Origin: Paraburkholderia aromaticivorans
GTDB taxonomy: Bacteria > Pseudomonadota > Gammaproteobacteria > Burkholderiales > Burkholderiaceae
DNA length: 64,000 nt
Assembly: GCF_012689525.1 (NCBI RefSeq)
Contig: NZ_CP051514.1
Span: 744,001-808,000 of the forward strand
Reading direction: 5' to 3'
Positions 43,753 to 53,213 of the stretch are shown here, piece after piece. The notes under the pieces are model-generated. The model saw only the letters and a list, made by a program, of their open reading frames with translations, was not told where the DNA came from and searched no databases. The position numbers were made by a program, and so were the translations under genes. How positions within the stretch are numbered: position 1 is the stretch's first letter; every line of letters starts with the position of its first letter.

Positions 43753-44328
43753 GTCACAGACCTAAAACTGATTCGTATTCCATATTAATTCAGCCTGAAA
43801 ATGCAGGACGAGTCAACTCTTCTGTGTAACGCAAAAAACACGGGTTTTGAACCACGCCCAGCCGCCCGTACACCACATTTGACTTTAGCGCGCGTGAGTT
43901 GCGGAAAAGTGGAAAGTCGCCGGGGGCCGAGCGCTTCGCGCCCGGCGAACCATGAAAGAAGAGAAGAAAGAAAGCGGAACGACAACAATCCGTCGGGTAA
44001 CATTCCTTCGTGAGGCAACACGGCCGGACGTAGTCCTTGTCGCTGCTCAGTGCCCCAAGGACAAACCGAGCGAAGAACGCTACGTTCTCCCCGTTGATAC
44101 CGCATCCGACTCCAAAGCCACCACCATTTCGCGCGCGGCGATCTGTAGCTCCGGGGACATACCGCCGTCTTGCTTCGGCCAGCGTGACCGCGCGCGAAAG
44201 AAAGACGACGTTGAGACTCGCGAGCACGCGCTCGCGTGAGACGATTGCGACTGCAACGGAGCCGATCTTGCTCTGAGCCGCCCAATCGCCGTGGTTGGAA
44301 CTGAACCCATCGGTACGCACGCGTTGGA
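43753..44328. other. IS debris without a recognisable gene, containing an IS256 end relic
   Basis: No frame shows a family signature. At 43861-43887 there are 27 bases matching the left end of the IS256 element (inverted orientation), without the rest of the element. The remaining frames look like shadows. Confidence 0.5.
43861..43887. repeat. Solo terminal repeat relic of the IS256 element
   Basis: CCGTACACCACATTTGACTT and its flanks match the reverse complement of the left 27 bases of the IS256 copies at 40663 and 53952. The outermost bases (AACTC) are lost. Confidence 0.75.
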
Positions 44329-45372
44329 GGTTCTGTCGCAGTAAGCCGGTCTGCTATGGTGGTCGGTCCCGAGACGAGCGATGTAACGAATGATCAAGGC
44401 CCCGAACGCCGCTGTGAGCAAGGTGCTCAAGCGGCTACATTACCCGCTGGACATAATGCTGACATGCGTACGTTGGTACGTCGCCTACCCGTTGAGTCTG
44501 CGTCATCTGGAAGAATGAAATGAACGTCCCCACCCGGCACATGTGAGACGGTGAAGGGAAGTGACCCTCAAGGAGCCGACGGCACCAGAGTGCCAAAATG
44601 GAAGACCATAGAGATCTTCACAGGCGAACCAGAGGGTCCATCATGAAGCATACGACAGTAGGTGTAGATATCGCAAAGAGCGTCATCCAGTTGCACTGGG
44701 TCGAGCCAGATACTGGCGAGATCGTAAGTAGGCAGATTAAGCGGGCGGCATTTCTCGAACACTTTGCGAACCGTGCGCCGTGCCTGATCGGAATGGAAGC
44801 CTGCGGCGGGGCGCAGCACTGGGCGCGGCGGCTGATCGGGATGGGCCATCAAGTAAAGCTGATGCCGGGAAAGTTCGTCAAGGCGTTTAACATCGGCAAC
44901 AAGAACGATGCAGCGGATGCGCGTGCGATCTGGATGGCTGTGCAGCAACCCGGCAAGGCCGTCGCGGTGAAGACCGAGGCGCAACAGGCGGTGCTGGCAC
45001 TCCACCGGATGCGACAGCAACTGGTGAAGTTCCGCACAATGCAGATCAACAGTTTGCGCGGCTTGCTCACCGAATACGGCGAAGTGATGGGTAGAGGGCG
45101 AGTCGCATTGGACCAAGCGATGCCTGGCGTGCGGGCGAAACTGGCCGAGCGCTTGCCGGCGGTGCTGATCGACACGTTGCGCGTGCAATGGAAAGGGTTG
45201 GAAGAGCTGGACAAGCAGATTAGCGATATTGAGCGGCGCCTTCACGACTGGATGAAGCAGGACAAGGCATGCAAGGCGATCGCTGCAATACCCGGTGTGG
45301 GTCTGCTGACGGCGACGGCGGCTGTCGCGACGATGGGAGATGCGAAGTCGTTCAGATCGGGAAGAGAATTCT

Positions 45373-46782
45373 GCCTCTTTTGAATTTGGAGTGGGTGGGT
45401 TTGGCGGGTCAAGGGCGGGCGTGAGCCCGGCGCAGCGAACCCTTGAGGCGCAGTCACCCAGTAAGATGAGTCTTGGGTGATTGCGGCAGAATGCGGGAAT
45501 CACCCATGTAAAGCCAATCAGCTATGACGAATCAATTGTTCGAATCCGCCCTCGGTATCACGGCTCCTTGGTATGTCCGAAGTGTTGACTTCGATGCTGC
45601 TCAGCGGCACCTCAACATCGCCGTTGACTTTGTTGCAGGCAGCCGGTTTGGCTATGCTGGAGTGGCCGGCGAGAATCCCGTGCACGACACGCAAATCAAG
45701 CGCCTGCGGCATCTGAATTTCTTCCAGCACGAGTGCTTCCTCGAAGTGCGGGTGCCCAGGGTGCGCCTGCCCGATGGTTCAGTGCGTTTGGTTGAGCCAG
45801 ATTGGGTGGGCCAGCTCAGCGGCTTCACATTGCTGTTCGAAGCGCTCGTGCTGATGCTCGCGCAGCAGATGCCGTTCGCCGCCGTTGCACGCGCGGTCAA
45901 TCTGTCGTGGCATCGAGTACATGCCATCTGTTCGCGGTATGTGGAGCTCGCACTCGCGGCGGCCGACCTGTCGGGTGTGACGGCGCTGGCGATTGACGAA
46001 ACCTCGTACCGTCGCGGTCATGAGTATCTGACGCTGGTCGCCGACATGCAGGCGCGGCGGGTCGCGTTCGTCACCACAGGCAAGGATGCCAGCACGATAG
46101 AGCGCTTTGCCACGTATCTGGGCGAGCATGGCGGCTCGCCCGGGCAAGTAAGCTCGGTCAGCATCGACATGTCGCCAGCTTTCATCAAGGGCGTCAATGA
46201 ACATCTCCCCGAAGCGCGAGTTACCTTTGACAAGTTCCACGTCGTCGCTCACGCGTCCAAGGCGCTCGACGCAGTACGTCGCCAGCAGCAGAAACTCGAC
46301 CCTCAGCTTAAAGGCATGCGTTGGACGTTGCTGAAGGACGCCGACAAACTGAACCTCGCGCAACTCACCGACCTTGAAGCGTTGGTCAGTCAGTACACGA
46401 CCAATCGCACCGCGCGAGCCTGGCTTTACCGGGAACAATTGCGCGACATTCTCGAGCGCAAACAAATCAATGTCGTCTCCGAGATGCTGCACCAGTGGTG
46501 CACGAACGTCATGCGCTCCAAGGTCGAGCCCATGAAGGATGTCGTCAGCCTGATTCGCAGACATTTCGATGGAATCGTTGCCTGGACCCAGACCCGTCAG
46601 ACCAACGGTTTCATCGAGGCCATCAACGGCCTGTTTCAGGCAGCAAAGCGCAAGGCTCGTGGATATGCACGCTTTGAAACCATGCGCACGGTCTTGTTTC
46701 TCATTGCTGGAAAACTTAACTTCGCCGCGTTCAACGCGCATGCCCGCTGAGCCGCATTACCCACTGAGTTTTCAAAAGAGCC
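45373..46782 (+). mobile_element. ISL3-family insertion sequence, 1410 bp, intact
   Basis: Terminal repeats GCCTCTTTTGAA (left) and, inverted, GGCTCTTTTGAA (right) are flanked by a perfect 8-bp duplication AGAATTCT (45365-45372 and 46783-46790). It is the youngest element of the three-level nest. Confidence 0.93.
45524..46750 (+). CDS. ISL3-family transposase
   Basis: 408 residues, intact. It has the zinc-finger-poor N-terminus, WGLSWHR-like NLSWHRVHAICSRYVE, the DDE core VTALAIDETSYRRGHEYLTL VADM, SVSIDMSPAFIKGVNEHLPE, FDKFHVVAHASKALDAVRRQ and QTNGFIEAINGLFQAAKRKA RGY. Its frame is complete and its target duplication perfect, so it may still be active. Confidence 0.95.
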   Translation: MTNQLFESALGITAPWYVRSVDFDAAQRHLNIAVDFVAGSRFGYAGVAGENPVHDTQIKRLRHLNFFQHECFLEVRVPRVRLPDGSVRLVEPDWVGQLSGFTLLFEALVLMLAQQMPFAAVARAVNLSWHRVHAICSRYVELALAAADLSGVTALAIDETSYRRGHEYLTLVADMQARRVAFVTTGKDASTIERFATYLGEHGGSPGQVSSVSIDMSPAFIKGVNEHLPEARVTFDKFHVVAHASKALDAVRRQQQKLDPQLKGMRWTLLKDADKLNLAQLTDLEALVSQYTTNRTARAWLYREQLRDILERKQINVVSEMLHQWCTNVMRSKVEPMKDVVSLIRRHFDGIVAWTQTRQTNGFIEAINGLFQAAKRKARGYARFETMRTVLFLIAGKLNFAAFNAHAR

Positions 46783-47995
46783 AGAATTCTCTGCGTGGCT
46801 CGGTCTGGTACCCGGACAAACGGGCTCAGGCGGGAAGGTCCAGTTACTGGGCATCAGCAAGAGAGGCGACACCTATTTACGGACGTTACTGATTCATGGC
46901 GCTCGCAGTGTGCTAGCTCACGCTACGGAACCCGGCGAATGGATTAGACAGATGGCAAAGCGGCGACCACCAAATGTGTTGACAGTAGCGCTGGCCAACA
47001 AGATGGCCCGGATGATCTGGGCCATCCTGGCTCACGATAGGCCATATCAGAAGGGCTATGTGAGCGTCAAACCGCGCTGATGGTTAGCGCTGCGTAGGAG
47101 ATCAATGCTTCACACAGGACGACAGTTTAAAAGGTTGCGTTGGCAATCAGGGTGTGATGACAAAACAGGTCGGACCGGGACTCGCCAAACCTGAATCATT
47201 TCGAGAGCATCGAGCTCGTTGGAAGAATGAGGCACGAGTCAGCGGATTTCATCGGGGCCCGCAGCGAATCAGGCTGCAACAAGGCCGAATATAGAGCTGC
47301 AACCTGTCCTGTTCATCAGCACACACGAAAACCTGGCGCAAACGGGGACGTTCATATAGAAATGATGTCCGAGCGGGCAGTGTCGGTCGATCATTCGACG
47401 GTGCACCGGTGGGCTATCAAGTTGCTGCCTGCGCTCGGTAAGGCATTCGGATCGCGCAAGCAAGGGGTCGGTCGAAGTTGGCGAATGGATGAGACCTACA
47501 TCAAGGTCAAAGGCGAATGGAAGTATCTGTATCGGGCCGTCGATAAGGCCGGCGACACGGTGGACTTCCTGTTCCGCGCCAAGCGGGACAAGGCCGCGGC
47601 CCGGCGCTATTTCGAAAACGCGATCGCTGGAAACGGCGTACCGGAGACGGTGACGATCGACAAGAGCGGGGCGAATCTCGCAGGGCTAAATGCGATCAAT
47701 GCTGATCGAGAAGTGCCGATCAGAATTCGGCAATCGAAGTATCTGAACAACGTGGTGGAGCAGGACCATCGAGCGATCAAACGCATCGTACGGCCAATGC
47801 TAGGATTCAAGAGCTTTCGTTGCGCCCGCATCATTTTAGGCGGCATCGAACTCATGCACATGATATCGAAACGGCAGATGAAGAGTGACGATGGACAGCA
47901 TCGCTCAGTCCCCGAGCAGTTCTACGATCTTGTGAAATAAGCATTCCTATTCGTTCCGCCGAGATTTTTCCTGATTTCCTTACTGCGACAGAACC

Positions 47996-48286
47996 GCTGA
48001 TGGTCCAGGTCGGCCCCGGATAGCCGTAAAGACCTGGTGAGTGTTTGATAGCGCTAACGAGCCAGCTTTCCGAAGCATTATCCAGTCGCGGGACGCCCCC
48101 GTGGATGCGAAGGTGAGCTAGGGCCTCCGGCCCGCCCCTCTCAACCAGGTTCTTATATTTGCTCACGGTGGGAAGGCTTAGTTGAGCCACTCTTGATACT
48201 TCGCTAATCCCCACTCCTTTCAGCAGAAGCTTGACGGCAAGAGCCCTTCGGTCTGGAAGAGGGAGATCGTCTATCAGTTTGCCCAT
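47996..48286 (-). pseudogene. IS630-type transposase N-terminal fragment
   Basis: From ATG 48286: MGKLIDDLPLPDRRALAVKL, then VGISEVSRVAQLSLPTVSKY KNLVERGG, a helix-turn-helix typical of IS630-family N-termini. It ends at GYPGPTW where the IS6 right end (47995) begins. No C-terminal part was found in the window. Confidence 0.55.
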
Positions 48287-48386
48287 CGTCGTCGCAAATT
48301 AACGTTTATTGTGCCGCATCGCGGTCCGATATTTATACACGATCCAAACCGAATTTCGGGAAGGCTTGACGGTTTCTCGACCAGGT

Positions 48387-48743
48387 ATGCGCCTGGAAGG
48401 TCTAACGAAAGAAATGAATCATGCCCACTGGCAATGCAACCGCATCATGCCGGACTTTGAATATCTTGAGCCGAAAGCTCTTCGGTCGTTCAATCCCTGC
48501 AGGTGGGTGACGGTTCATGGCCGCACGTTGCCTGTCGCGGCCGACGACAGGCGTCCCCGCTTCTGCCGATTGTGCGAGATCCACGACTGGCCGTTTCTCT
48601 GCGCGATGGACAGTGCTGCAAATCGGCTGCTTTGCGCTGCATCAAAGCGGCTTGAACGCAAGCATCTGCCAAGCCCAACGCGGGCGCATACGGTGACAGC
48701 CCCTGGCGTTTCAGGCGACCGGCTTGCGCCACACGCTGGCTAG
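48387..48743 (+). CDS. Hypothetical protein, weakly supported
   Basis: 118 residues, MRLEGLTKEMNHAHWQCNRI, later RFCRLCEIHDWPFLC with clustered Cys/His. There is no clear ribosome site and no known family. Its 3' end overlaps the methyltransferase gene on the other strand by 33 bp, which lowers confidence. Confidence 0.25.
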   Translation: MRLEGLTKEMNHAHWQCNRIMPDFEYLEPKALRSFNPCRWVTVHGRTLPVAADDRRPRFCRLCEIHDWPFLCAMDSAANRLLCAASKRLERKHLPSPTRAHTVTAPGVSGDRLAPHAG

Positions 48744-49343
48744 CCACGGCTGCCGCTCACGCGGCAAGCCGGCGGGCCGGTAATAGTGCTCAATTTCGAC
48801 GAATCCCGCGCCCGCCATATATCGGCGCCATGCTTCGAGATCATGGAAGACGCCGTAGCGGCCGTGGCTCCAGCCTTCCTGATTCGTGCCGCGCGGGTTG
48901 GAGCTGAACAGCACGCCGCCGAGCTTCAGTGTCGCGTGCAATTGCCGCAACACGCGCGGCAACGCCTGACTCGGGACATGGAACAGCGCGGCGTTGGCGA
49001 AAATGCCGTCAAAGTGCGCAGCCGGCAAATCGAGATGCAGGAAATCCTGCTGCCAGACGTCGCAGCCAGTCGCGTCACGCGCCATTGCAACGAAGCGCTC
49101 GGCGCCATCGAGGCCGACCGCGCAATGGCCGAGTGTAGTGAAGGCCTTGAGATCTCGCCCCGGCCCGCAGCCGAAATCCAGGATCGTAAGAGGGGGCTCG
49201 ACTTCGATATGGTGCAGCAGCGCCGCGATGTTCTGCGTGACGTCGTGGTCGTACGTGCCGGCGCGGAAATCTTCCGCATGCGCGTCGTAGTGCTGCAACG
49301 TGACGGCACTGATTTTATCGAGGTCGCGGGGGTCGAGTTCCAT
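48711..49343 (-). CDS. SAM-dependent methyltransferase (class I)
   Basis: 210 residues from ATG 49343 (MELDPRDLDKISAVTLQHYD); longer frames upstream lack family similarity. The SAM-binding motif I is LTILDFGCGPGRDLKAF, motif II region HCAVGLDGAERFVAMARD, then DFLHLDLPAAHFDGIFANAA LFHVP and LRQLHATLKLGGVLFSSNPR. The family methylates small molecules; the substrate is unknown. A standalone intact gene between IS fragments. Confidence 0.88.
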   Translation of the reverse strand: MELDPRDLDKISAVTLQHYDAHAEDFRAGTYDHDVTQNIAALLHHIEVEPPLTILDFGCGPGRDLKAFTTLGHCAVGLDGAERFVAMARDATGCDVWQQDFLHLDLPAAHFDGIFANAALFHVPSQALPRVLRQLHATLKLGGVLFSSNPRGTNQEGWSHGRYGVFHDLEAWRRYMAGAGFVEIEHYYRPAGLPRERQPWLASVWRKPVA

Positions 49344-49396
49344 GCAGGAAGTATATCTCGGGGCATTTCCCGCACGACTACGTCGTACCTCCGCTG

Positions 49397-49612
49397 TCAT
49401 CGGCCGTGGTCGGTTGCGTGCCGAACAAGATGAACAACGCGATTCCGTGTGCGCAACTGATTCCTCTTCGGTTTCCGAGGAACGCGCACGGTATCAGGCG
49501 AACCGCTGGAGATGGGCCGTACCTTGCCCATCGGCCCGCCGAGGTCTCCTATCAATGACGGCACCATCACGCGTGCAATATGCGCGATGTCCTGGTCAAA
49601 GAACATGCCCAT
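49397..49612 (-). CDS. Hypothetical small protein, weakly supported
   Basis: 71 residues, MGMFFDQDIAHIARVMVPSL, then IGDLGGPMGKVRPISSG. GGGGGCGCAC precedes the ATG. The C-terminal third is Arg-rich and looks non-native, so this may be a truncated gene. No family recognised. Confidence 0.3.
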   Translation of the reverse strand: MGMFFDQDIAHIARVMVPSLIGDLGGPMGKVRPISSGSPDTVRVPRKPKRNQLRTRNRVVHLVRHATDHGR

Positions 49613-49858
49613 GTGCGCCCCCTTGTGTGTGGTTTTGACCTGCGCCTTGTTGTTTACGTCTGATAAATACTGTAGACCAGTTTTCGCGGCATGCCGAATA
49701 TTGGGATATATGGCGGTACTGCTTAGACAACTGTCTCGCGGGCCTTTTTGGCGGTCTGAGAGCGTTGGTCGCCCCTTCAGCGGCCGGAATATTCGCCGTC
49801 CCCGCTCATTGCCATCACCTAAGATATAGGTATGCTCGCGACGAGCAAGGAGACGACC

Positions 49859-50017
49859 ATGGTCGAGTCACTTTCGGTAATGTTGCTTGGGGTCATCGTC
49901 CTGATCATGGCTGCTATCCTGGTTGCGGAGCGCTACAGACGCGAACATCACAGGATTCAGCAACTTCGCTGGCTGGACACGCACCCTATGCGCGACTGGT
50001 TACACCGTAGGCCGTGA
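49859..50017 (+). CDS. Small single-span membrane protein
   Basis: 52 residues with a good AAGGAG site 7 nt upstream. One hydrophobic helix (SVMLLGVIVLIMAAILVA) is followed by a basic tail ERYRREHHRIQQLRWL. The topology is probably N-out, C-in. Function unknown. A minus-strand terminator begins 13 bp after its stop. Confidence 0.55.
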   Translation: MVESLSVMLLGVIVLIMAAILVAERYRREHHRIQQLRWLDTHPMRDWLHRRP

Positions 50018-50030
50018 CGCAGGCAGGGAC

Positions 50031-50054
50031 AAAAAGCCCCGCGCAAAGCGGGGC
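50031..50054 (-). terminator. Rho-independent terminator for the small secreted protein gene
   Basis: On the minus strand GCCCCGC-TTTGC-GCGGGGC is a perfect 7-bp stem followed by TTTTT, 17 nt after the stop of the gene at 50072-50212. Confidence 0.85.
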
Positions 50055-50071
50055 AGATCAGGCGAAACCGG

Positions 50072-50212
50072 TTAATGGCAGCGATTTTGCCAGTGGCCGT
50101 GTACCTTCACTTTGTGGCAGACGCGATGATGTTGGTGATCGTCGGCGTGTGCACGTGCGACTGCGCTGAGGGTTGCAACTACTGCTGCGAGCGCGGGAAA
50201 TCCGTTCTTCAT
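50072..50212 (-). CDS. Small secreted His/Cys-containing protein
   Basis: 46 residues. A signal peptide (MKNGFPALAAVVATLSAVAR AHA) is followed by a short mature peptide DDHQHHRVCHKVKVHGHWQN RCH, with two Cys and six His. Small exported proteins of this CHKVxVHGHW type occur in Burkholderia; the function is unknown, metal binding is possible. It has its own terminator, which supports real expression. Confidence 0.6.
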   Translation of the reverse strand: MKNGFPALAAVVATLSAVARAHADDHQHHRVCHKVKVHGHWQNRCH

Positions 50213-50291
50213 CGTGTAACCTTCGAGTGGAACGGGGGATGGGCATCCTATCAAGGCCGCATTACGATGCACTGAAAGGGCGGGTTCGTAG

Positions 50292-50408
50292 CGGCTCTGA
50301 TAATCATATAACCGGCCTCCCCTCCGTCGGGTCGAACCGCTGGCGTAGAGTCGAGGTGCGAACAGCGACGTGACGCACAGGAGGCCGGCTATATGATTAT
50401 CAGAGCCG
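50292..50408. repeat. MITE-like element with 29-bp terminal inverted repeats
   Basis: The left arm 50292-50320 (starting CGGCTCTGATAATCATATA) and the right arm 50380-50408 are inverted copies with one mismatch in 29; 59 bp lie between. No coding capacity. A 14-base piece of the right arm (GCCGGCTATATGAT) also occurs near 60106. No target duplication was recognised. Confidence 0.7.
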
Positions 50409-50813
50409 GAAACTTCGCGCTGTGAAGTCGGCACTCTGCGCGTACACAATTCCTCTGCTACAGCGACCAGTAGTGATGCAACGATCCGAGCGACCGTTAG
50501 GTCGCGTGCGCGGCAAGTTATGGCGTGGCAGAGGCGACGCGGCGATAGAAATCGTACGCACGCTCATCGCTTCTCTCGAATAGGACGGGAAGCTTGGCTG
50601 CCCAAGCGATCACAGTGATTACTGGTCTTGGGTACGGGGAGATATTTCTGTAAAAGGCGCAAACAGTTTTATGCAAACCAATGGCGTGTTGGCGCAATGC
50701 ACAATTAGGATTACTACATTTCACATAAAAGGAATTATCAACATTTGAGCGATCGTGCTTTTTTATATGGCAATCGTGCATCGATCTGGCAGTCATTGTC
50801 CGGTGACGTTCGG
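50409..50813. other. AT-richer spacer without a convincing gene
   Basis: A minus-strand frame (50518-50847) has no family signal and overlaps the DUF1488 gene. Nothing else was seen. Confidence 0.4.
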
Positions 50814-51083
50814 TCACCGCGTCACGAAGTCGCTGGCGGTCAACCACAACGGCTCGACCGGTCGCGCAAGCAGCTTTCTTTGTGCTACCGCGACAATCCG
50901 GTCGCGACCGTTCGCGAAAGTCCTGAGCATGCGTGCCGCGTCGGCGTCAGGCGGAAGCCAGAAATGTTCTTCGAGAGCGGCACGGGCAACCGTGCCTTCA
51001 AAGTCGCGTCCGCGGGCGGACAAGATGAAAACCACAGCGCGTCCGTCCGGCGAGACGGCGGGCGCGCGATCAAGAACTTCCAT
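50814..51083 (-). CDS. DUF1488-family protein
   Basis: 89 residues from ATG 51083 with GAGG 7 nt upstream. MEVLDRAPAVSPDGRAVVFI, then LSARGRDFEGTVARAALEEH FWLPP and FANGRDRIVAVAQRKLLARP match the pattern of the small DUF1488 family common in Burkholderia. Function unknown. It is flanked by unannotated spacer and a hemerythrin remnant. Confidence 0.75.
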   Translation of the reverse strand: MEVLDRAPAVSPDGRAVVFILSARGRDFEGTVARAALEEHFWLPPDADAARMLRTFANGRDRIVAVAQRKLLARPVEPLWLTASDFVTR

Positions 51084-51479
51084 GACACACCTCAACGAGA
51101 TCATTCGCGGTCTTTGTATTTGTACCGCGCCGCGTAACGATGAATTTACCAGAAGTGGCAAGCAGTGCGGTCGTCGCCGGTTTCACGATTCAGCTCGGCC
51201 CGGCGTCGGTAAACGAAGACCATCATGGAGTGTTCGTTGCGCGCCCCGTCCCCCCGTAACCCCTCTGTCGTAACCGGGTTTTTGGATTACTGCGCACATA
51301 GCCGGCATTGACGGGTAGTCTCCGACTGGGAGTCGACATTCCTCATGACGGCGAGCTTTCTGGGGAGACGCCGTGTGGCCGATCCCCGGCGAGCACCCCG
51401 GCATGGCACCTTGAAAATACAGCCAATCCTGTGTCTGTCATCGCGAACGCAGTAGTCGCTTCTGAAGAAGCGTACTCAA
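51084..51479. other. Spacer without a recognisable gene
   Basis: Short frames only, none with family or ribosome-site support. Confidence 0.4.
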
Positions 51480-51832
51480 ATCGCGGCGCGTATTCATCAG
51501 TCCGATCGCGCAGCGGTGTGGACAGGTAACGATCCTCTTTAGGATGATGCACCTGCTGGGGGTATTCGCGGATGTAATAAAGCATTGCCCCGTAACACCA
51601 TAAGGCCCGGAGTGGGCGTGCCTGCTGCCAGCAGATGCACGAAGCGCTGCATGCCCTCTACCACGGTCGACATCTGCTGGTGTTCATGAAGGATGACGGC
51701 TATGGCACTACGCGGTCCCTGAGACTGAATATCAAACTCCGCGGCAGAATATGAAAGGCATCGACGAACCGATTTGCTGCTCATCCCAGCGGGATGAGCA
51801 GGAAGCTGCGCCGATACATTAATGCTAGCCAT
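51480..51832 (-). pseudogene. Hemerythrin HHE-domain protein remnant
   Basis: On the minus strand SAIAVILHEHQQMSTVVEGM QRFVHLLAAG is followed, after a one-base frameshift near 51580, by MLYYIREYPQQVHHPKEDRY L and TPLRDRTDEY, the iron-ligand His/Glu pattern of HHE domains. Beyond that the sequence no longer resembles the family, so the C-terminal half is lost. Such proteins bind oxygen or handle nitrosative stress. Confidence 0.65.
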
Positions 51833-51910
51833 CGGCCCATGGACATCAAAGCGAGCAACGCCACTGCATTGATGGATATCAACGGTGGTACGGACATGGT
51901 GTCCATCGGG

Positions 51911-52114
51911 TCAGCGCGTGCATCGAGCAGGCCGTCCACACGATGGATCACGAACCGCGACCGCCACTTCGAAACCGTTTTCTGTGTGTCCCGCCAAGAC
52001 GACGCGCGCCCGCAATGCCAGGGCCTGCGCGGTCTTGCGTCGCTTCGTCAGCGATTGCAGGTCTTCGCGCTCCGAATCGCTCAGCACGAGGTCCCCTTTG
52101 GACCGTCCACTCAT
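51911..52114 (-). pseudogene. IS630-family transposase N-terminal fragment
   Basis: From ATG 52114: LVLSDSEREDLQSLTKRRKT AQALALRARVVLAGHT matches the start of IS630 transposases; it then degenerates. Only about 40 residues are recognisable. Confidence 0.65.
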
Positions 52115-52187
52115 CGTCGCCTCCGCGTATCAAGTGCTACACAGAACACTTTAGTACGTGATCGGCATCATTCAATGAATTTTTAAC

Positions 52188-53213
52188 TCAGGACACTGGG
52201 TGGCGGTCCCCATTCGCACGATGAGCCGTCCGGTATTCCGTCGGCGTCTGCGATAAGCGCCTGCGAAAAACCCGCGAAATATGCTCGCCACTGCCCATCC
52301 CGCACCGCCGTGCAATCTTATCGACTGGAAGAGTTGTCTCCTGGAGAAGCCGACAGACCATTTCGAATCGGACATCCAGAAGATATTCAGATGGAGTCTT
52401 GCCCGTTACAACCTTGAAATGCCGCAGAAAAGTTCGCTCACTCATTCCAGCCACCTCCGCCACTCGCGCAATTGAGATTGAGCGCCTGCAATTCTTGCGA
52501 AGCCATTCCACCGCCGAATGAACTCTATCCGTCACGCTCACCTCGTTGAGCGCGTCCTCATCGACACAGGACAGATCGAAGCCGGGCACAATTACATGCC
52601 GGTTAATTCGGTGTGCGATCTCAATAGAAAGATTCCATGGAATAAAGGATAGTGCGGCGGCAAGCGAACTGCTCATACCGCAACCAACGGTTGACTTCTT
52701 ATTTCCCGAGGAACCTTGTTCCCGACGACATGATTCGAACCTGCCTCCCGCACCTGCCGAAGGGGGTTTGTAACCTGAAGCCGCGATGATCTCCCATCCC
52801 TGCTCGCTCCACTTCACCAGGTCCGCATTCAAAAGCACTTTACGCAATGCGCGAAGATCCGCTGGGTCGATCGAGGCGGCATTCTCGGAGTCCCCACCAA
52901 AAACGAAGACCCCATCAAAACGTTCGAATAAGTGCTCGTCGATTGCGTCGGTCTTGATGCGAACCGATAGCGAATTTGTAACGTAGCCTCCGCGCGAGGA
53001 AAGCATCGTGACTGAAGCACAATTGTCAATCGAGCGTGCAATGTCTGAAACCTGATTAACTTGCCGAAACACCTCAGCTACCAGACTAACGTCAAGCAGG
53101 GAGAAACCGTCGCACAAGACGATTGCCACATTGGCAGCCGGCGTCGGCGGGTTGACCACTACACACTGATCCACTATCCCCCGTTGCCCCTTAGGGTTTA
53201 TTTGTGTCTGCAT
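52188..53213 (-). CDS. GlxA-type transcriptional regulator (DJ-1/PfpI plus AraC domains)
   Basis: 341 residues from ATG 53213; an in-frame ATG at 53234 is an alternative. The N-terminal amidotransferase-like domain is NVAIVLCDGFSLLDVSLVAE VF with DGVFVFGGDSE; the C-terminal AraC tandem HTH is ISIARVAEVAGMSERTFLRH FKVVTGKTPSEYLLDVRFEM VCRLLQ. Lower GC than the neighbours suggests acquisition. The target is unknown; no catabolic gene is adjacent. Confidence 0.88.
   Translation of the reverse strand: MQTQINPKGQRGIVDQCVVVNPPTPAANVAIVLCDGFSLLDVSLVAEVFRQVNQVSDIARSIDNCASVTMLSSRGGYVTNSLSVRIKTDAIDEHLFERFDGVFVFGGDSENAASIDPADLRALRKVLLNADLVKWSEQGWEIIAASGYKPPSAGAGGRFESCRREQGSSGNKKSTVGCGMSSSLAAALSFIPWNLSIEIAHRINRHVIVPGFDLSCVDEDALNEVSVTDRVHSAVEWLRKNCRRSISIARVAEVAGMSERTFLRHFKVVTGKTPSEYLLDVRFEMVCRLLQETTLPVDKIARRCGMGSGEHISRVFRRRLSQTPTEYRTAHRANGDRHPVS

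Larger units (their letters stand above)
44643..47080 (+). pseudogene. IS110-family DEDD transposase, split by ISL3
   Basis: Part 1 (44643-45372) begins MKHTTVGVDIAKSVIQLHWV with the DEDD Asp, then LIGMEACGGAQHWARRLIGM GHQV and KNDAADARAIWMAV. Part 2 (after 46790) reads SAWLGLVPGQTGSGGKVQLL GISKRGDTYLRTLLIHGARS VL and ends at TGA 47078-47080. Deleting the ISL3 and one 8-bp duplication rejoins SGREF to SAWLG in frame, so the gene was intact before insertion. Confidence 0.9.
44515..47361 (+). mobile_element. IS110-family element inserted in IS6 and itself split by ISL3
   Basis: Its borders are deduced from the break in the IS6 transposase (GAAGAA / ATGATG). IS110 elements have no long terminal repeats and usually make no target duplication, so the exact ends are uncertain by a few bases. 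Without the ISL3 it is about 1.43 kb. Confidence 0.75.
44390..47940 (+). pseudogene. IS6-family transposase, split in two by IS110
   Basis: The first part (44390-44515) ends VRWYVAYPLSLRHLEE; the second (from about 47362) begins MMSERAVSVDHSTVHRWAIK and continues with WRMDETYIKVKGEWKYLYRA VDKAGDTVDFLF, TVTIDKSGANLAGLNAINAD and VEQDHRAIKRIVRPMLGFKS to LVK. DDE residues are all present. Removing the IS110 restores an uninterrupted ~239-residue protein. Confidence 0.85.
44329..47995 (+). mobile_element. IS6-family element split by a nested IS110
   Basis: The left repeat GGTTCTGTCGCAGTAAG (44329) and the matching inverted right end (finishing 47995) bound it. Without the inner IS110 the element is about 820 bp, normal for IS6. 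The transposase halves join in frame at LEE / MMSERAVSV. It is inserted in an IS630-type fragment on its right side. Confidence 0.85.

Noticed and set aside
43790..44320. A 176-codon minus-strand frame between the transposase remnant and the IS6 element.
   Set aside because: It contains the IS256 end relic and has no family pattern or ribosome site; it looks like a shadow frame in repeated DNA.
50518..50847. A 109-codon minus-strand frame with several cysteines.
   Set aside because: No start signal or family similarity, and it overlaps the supported DUF1488 gene.
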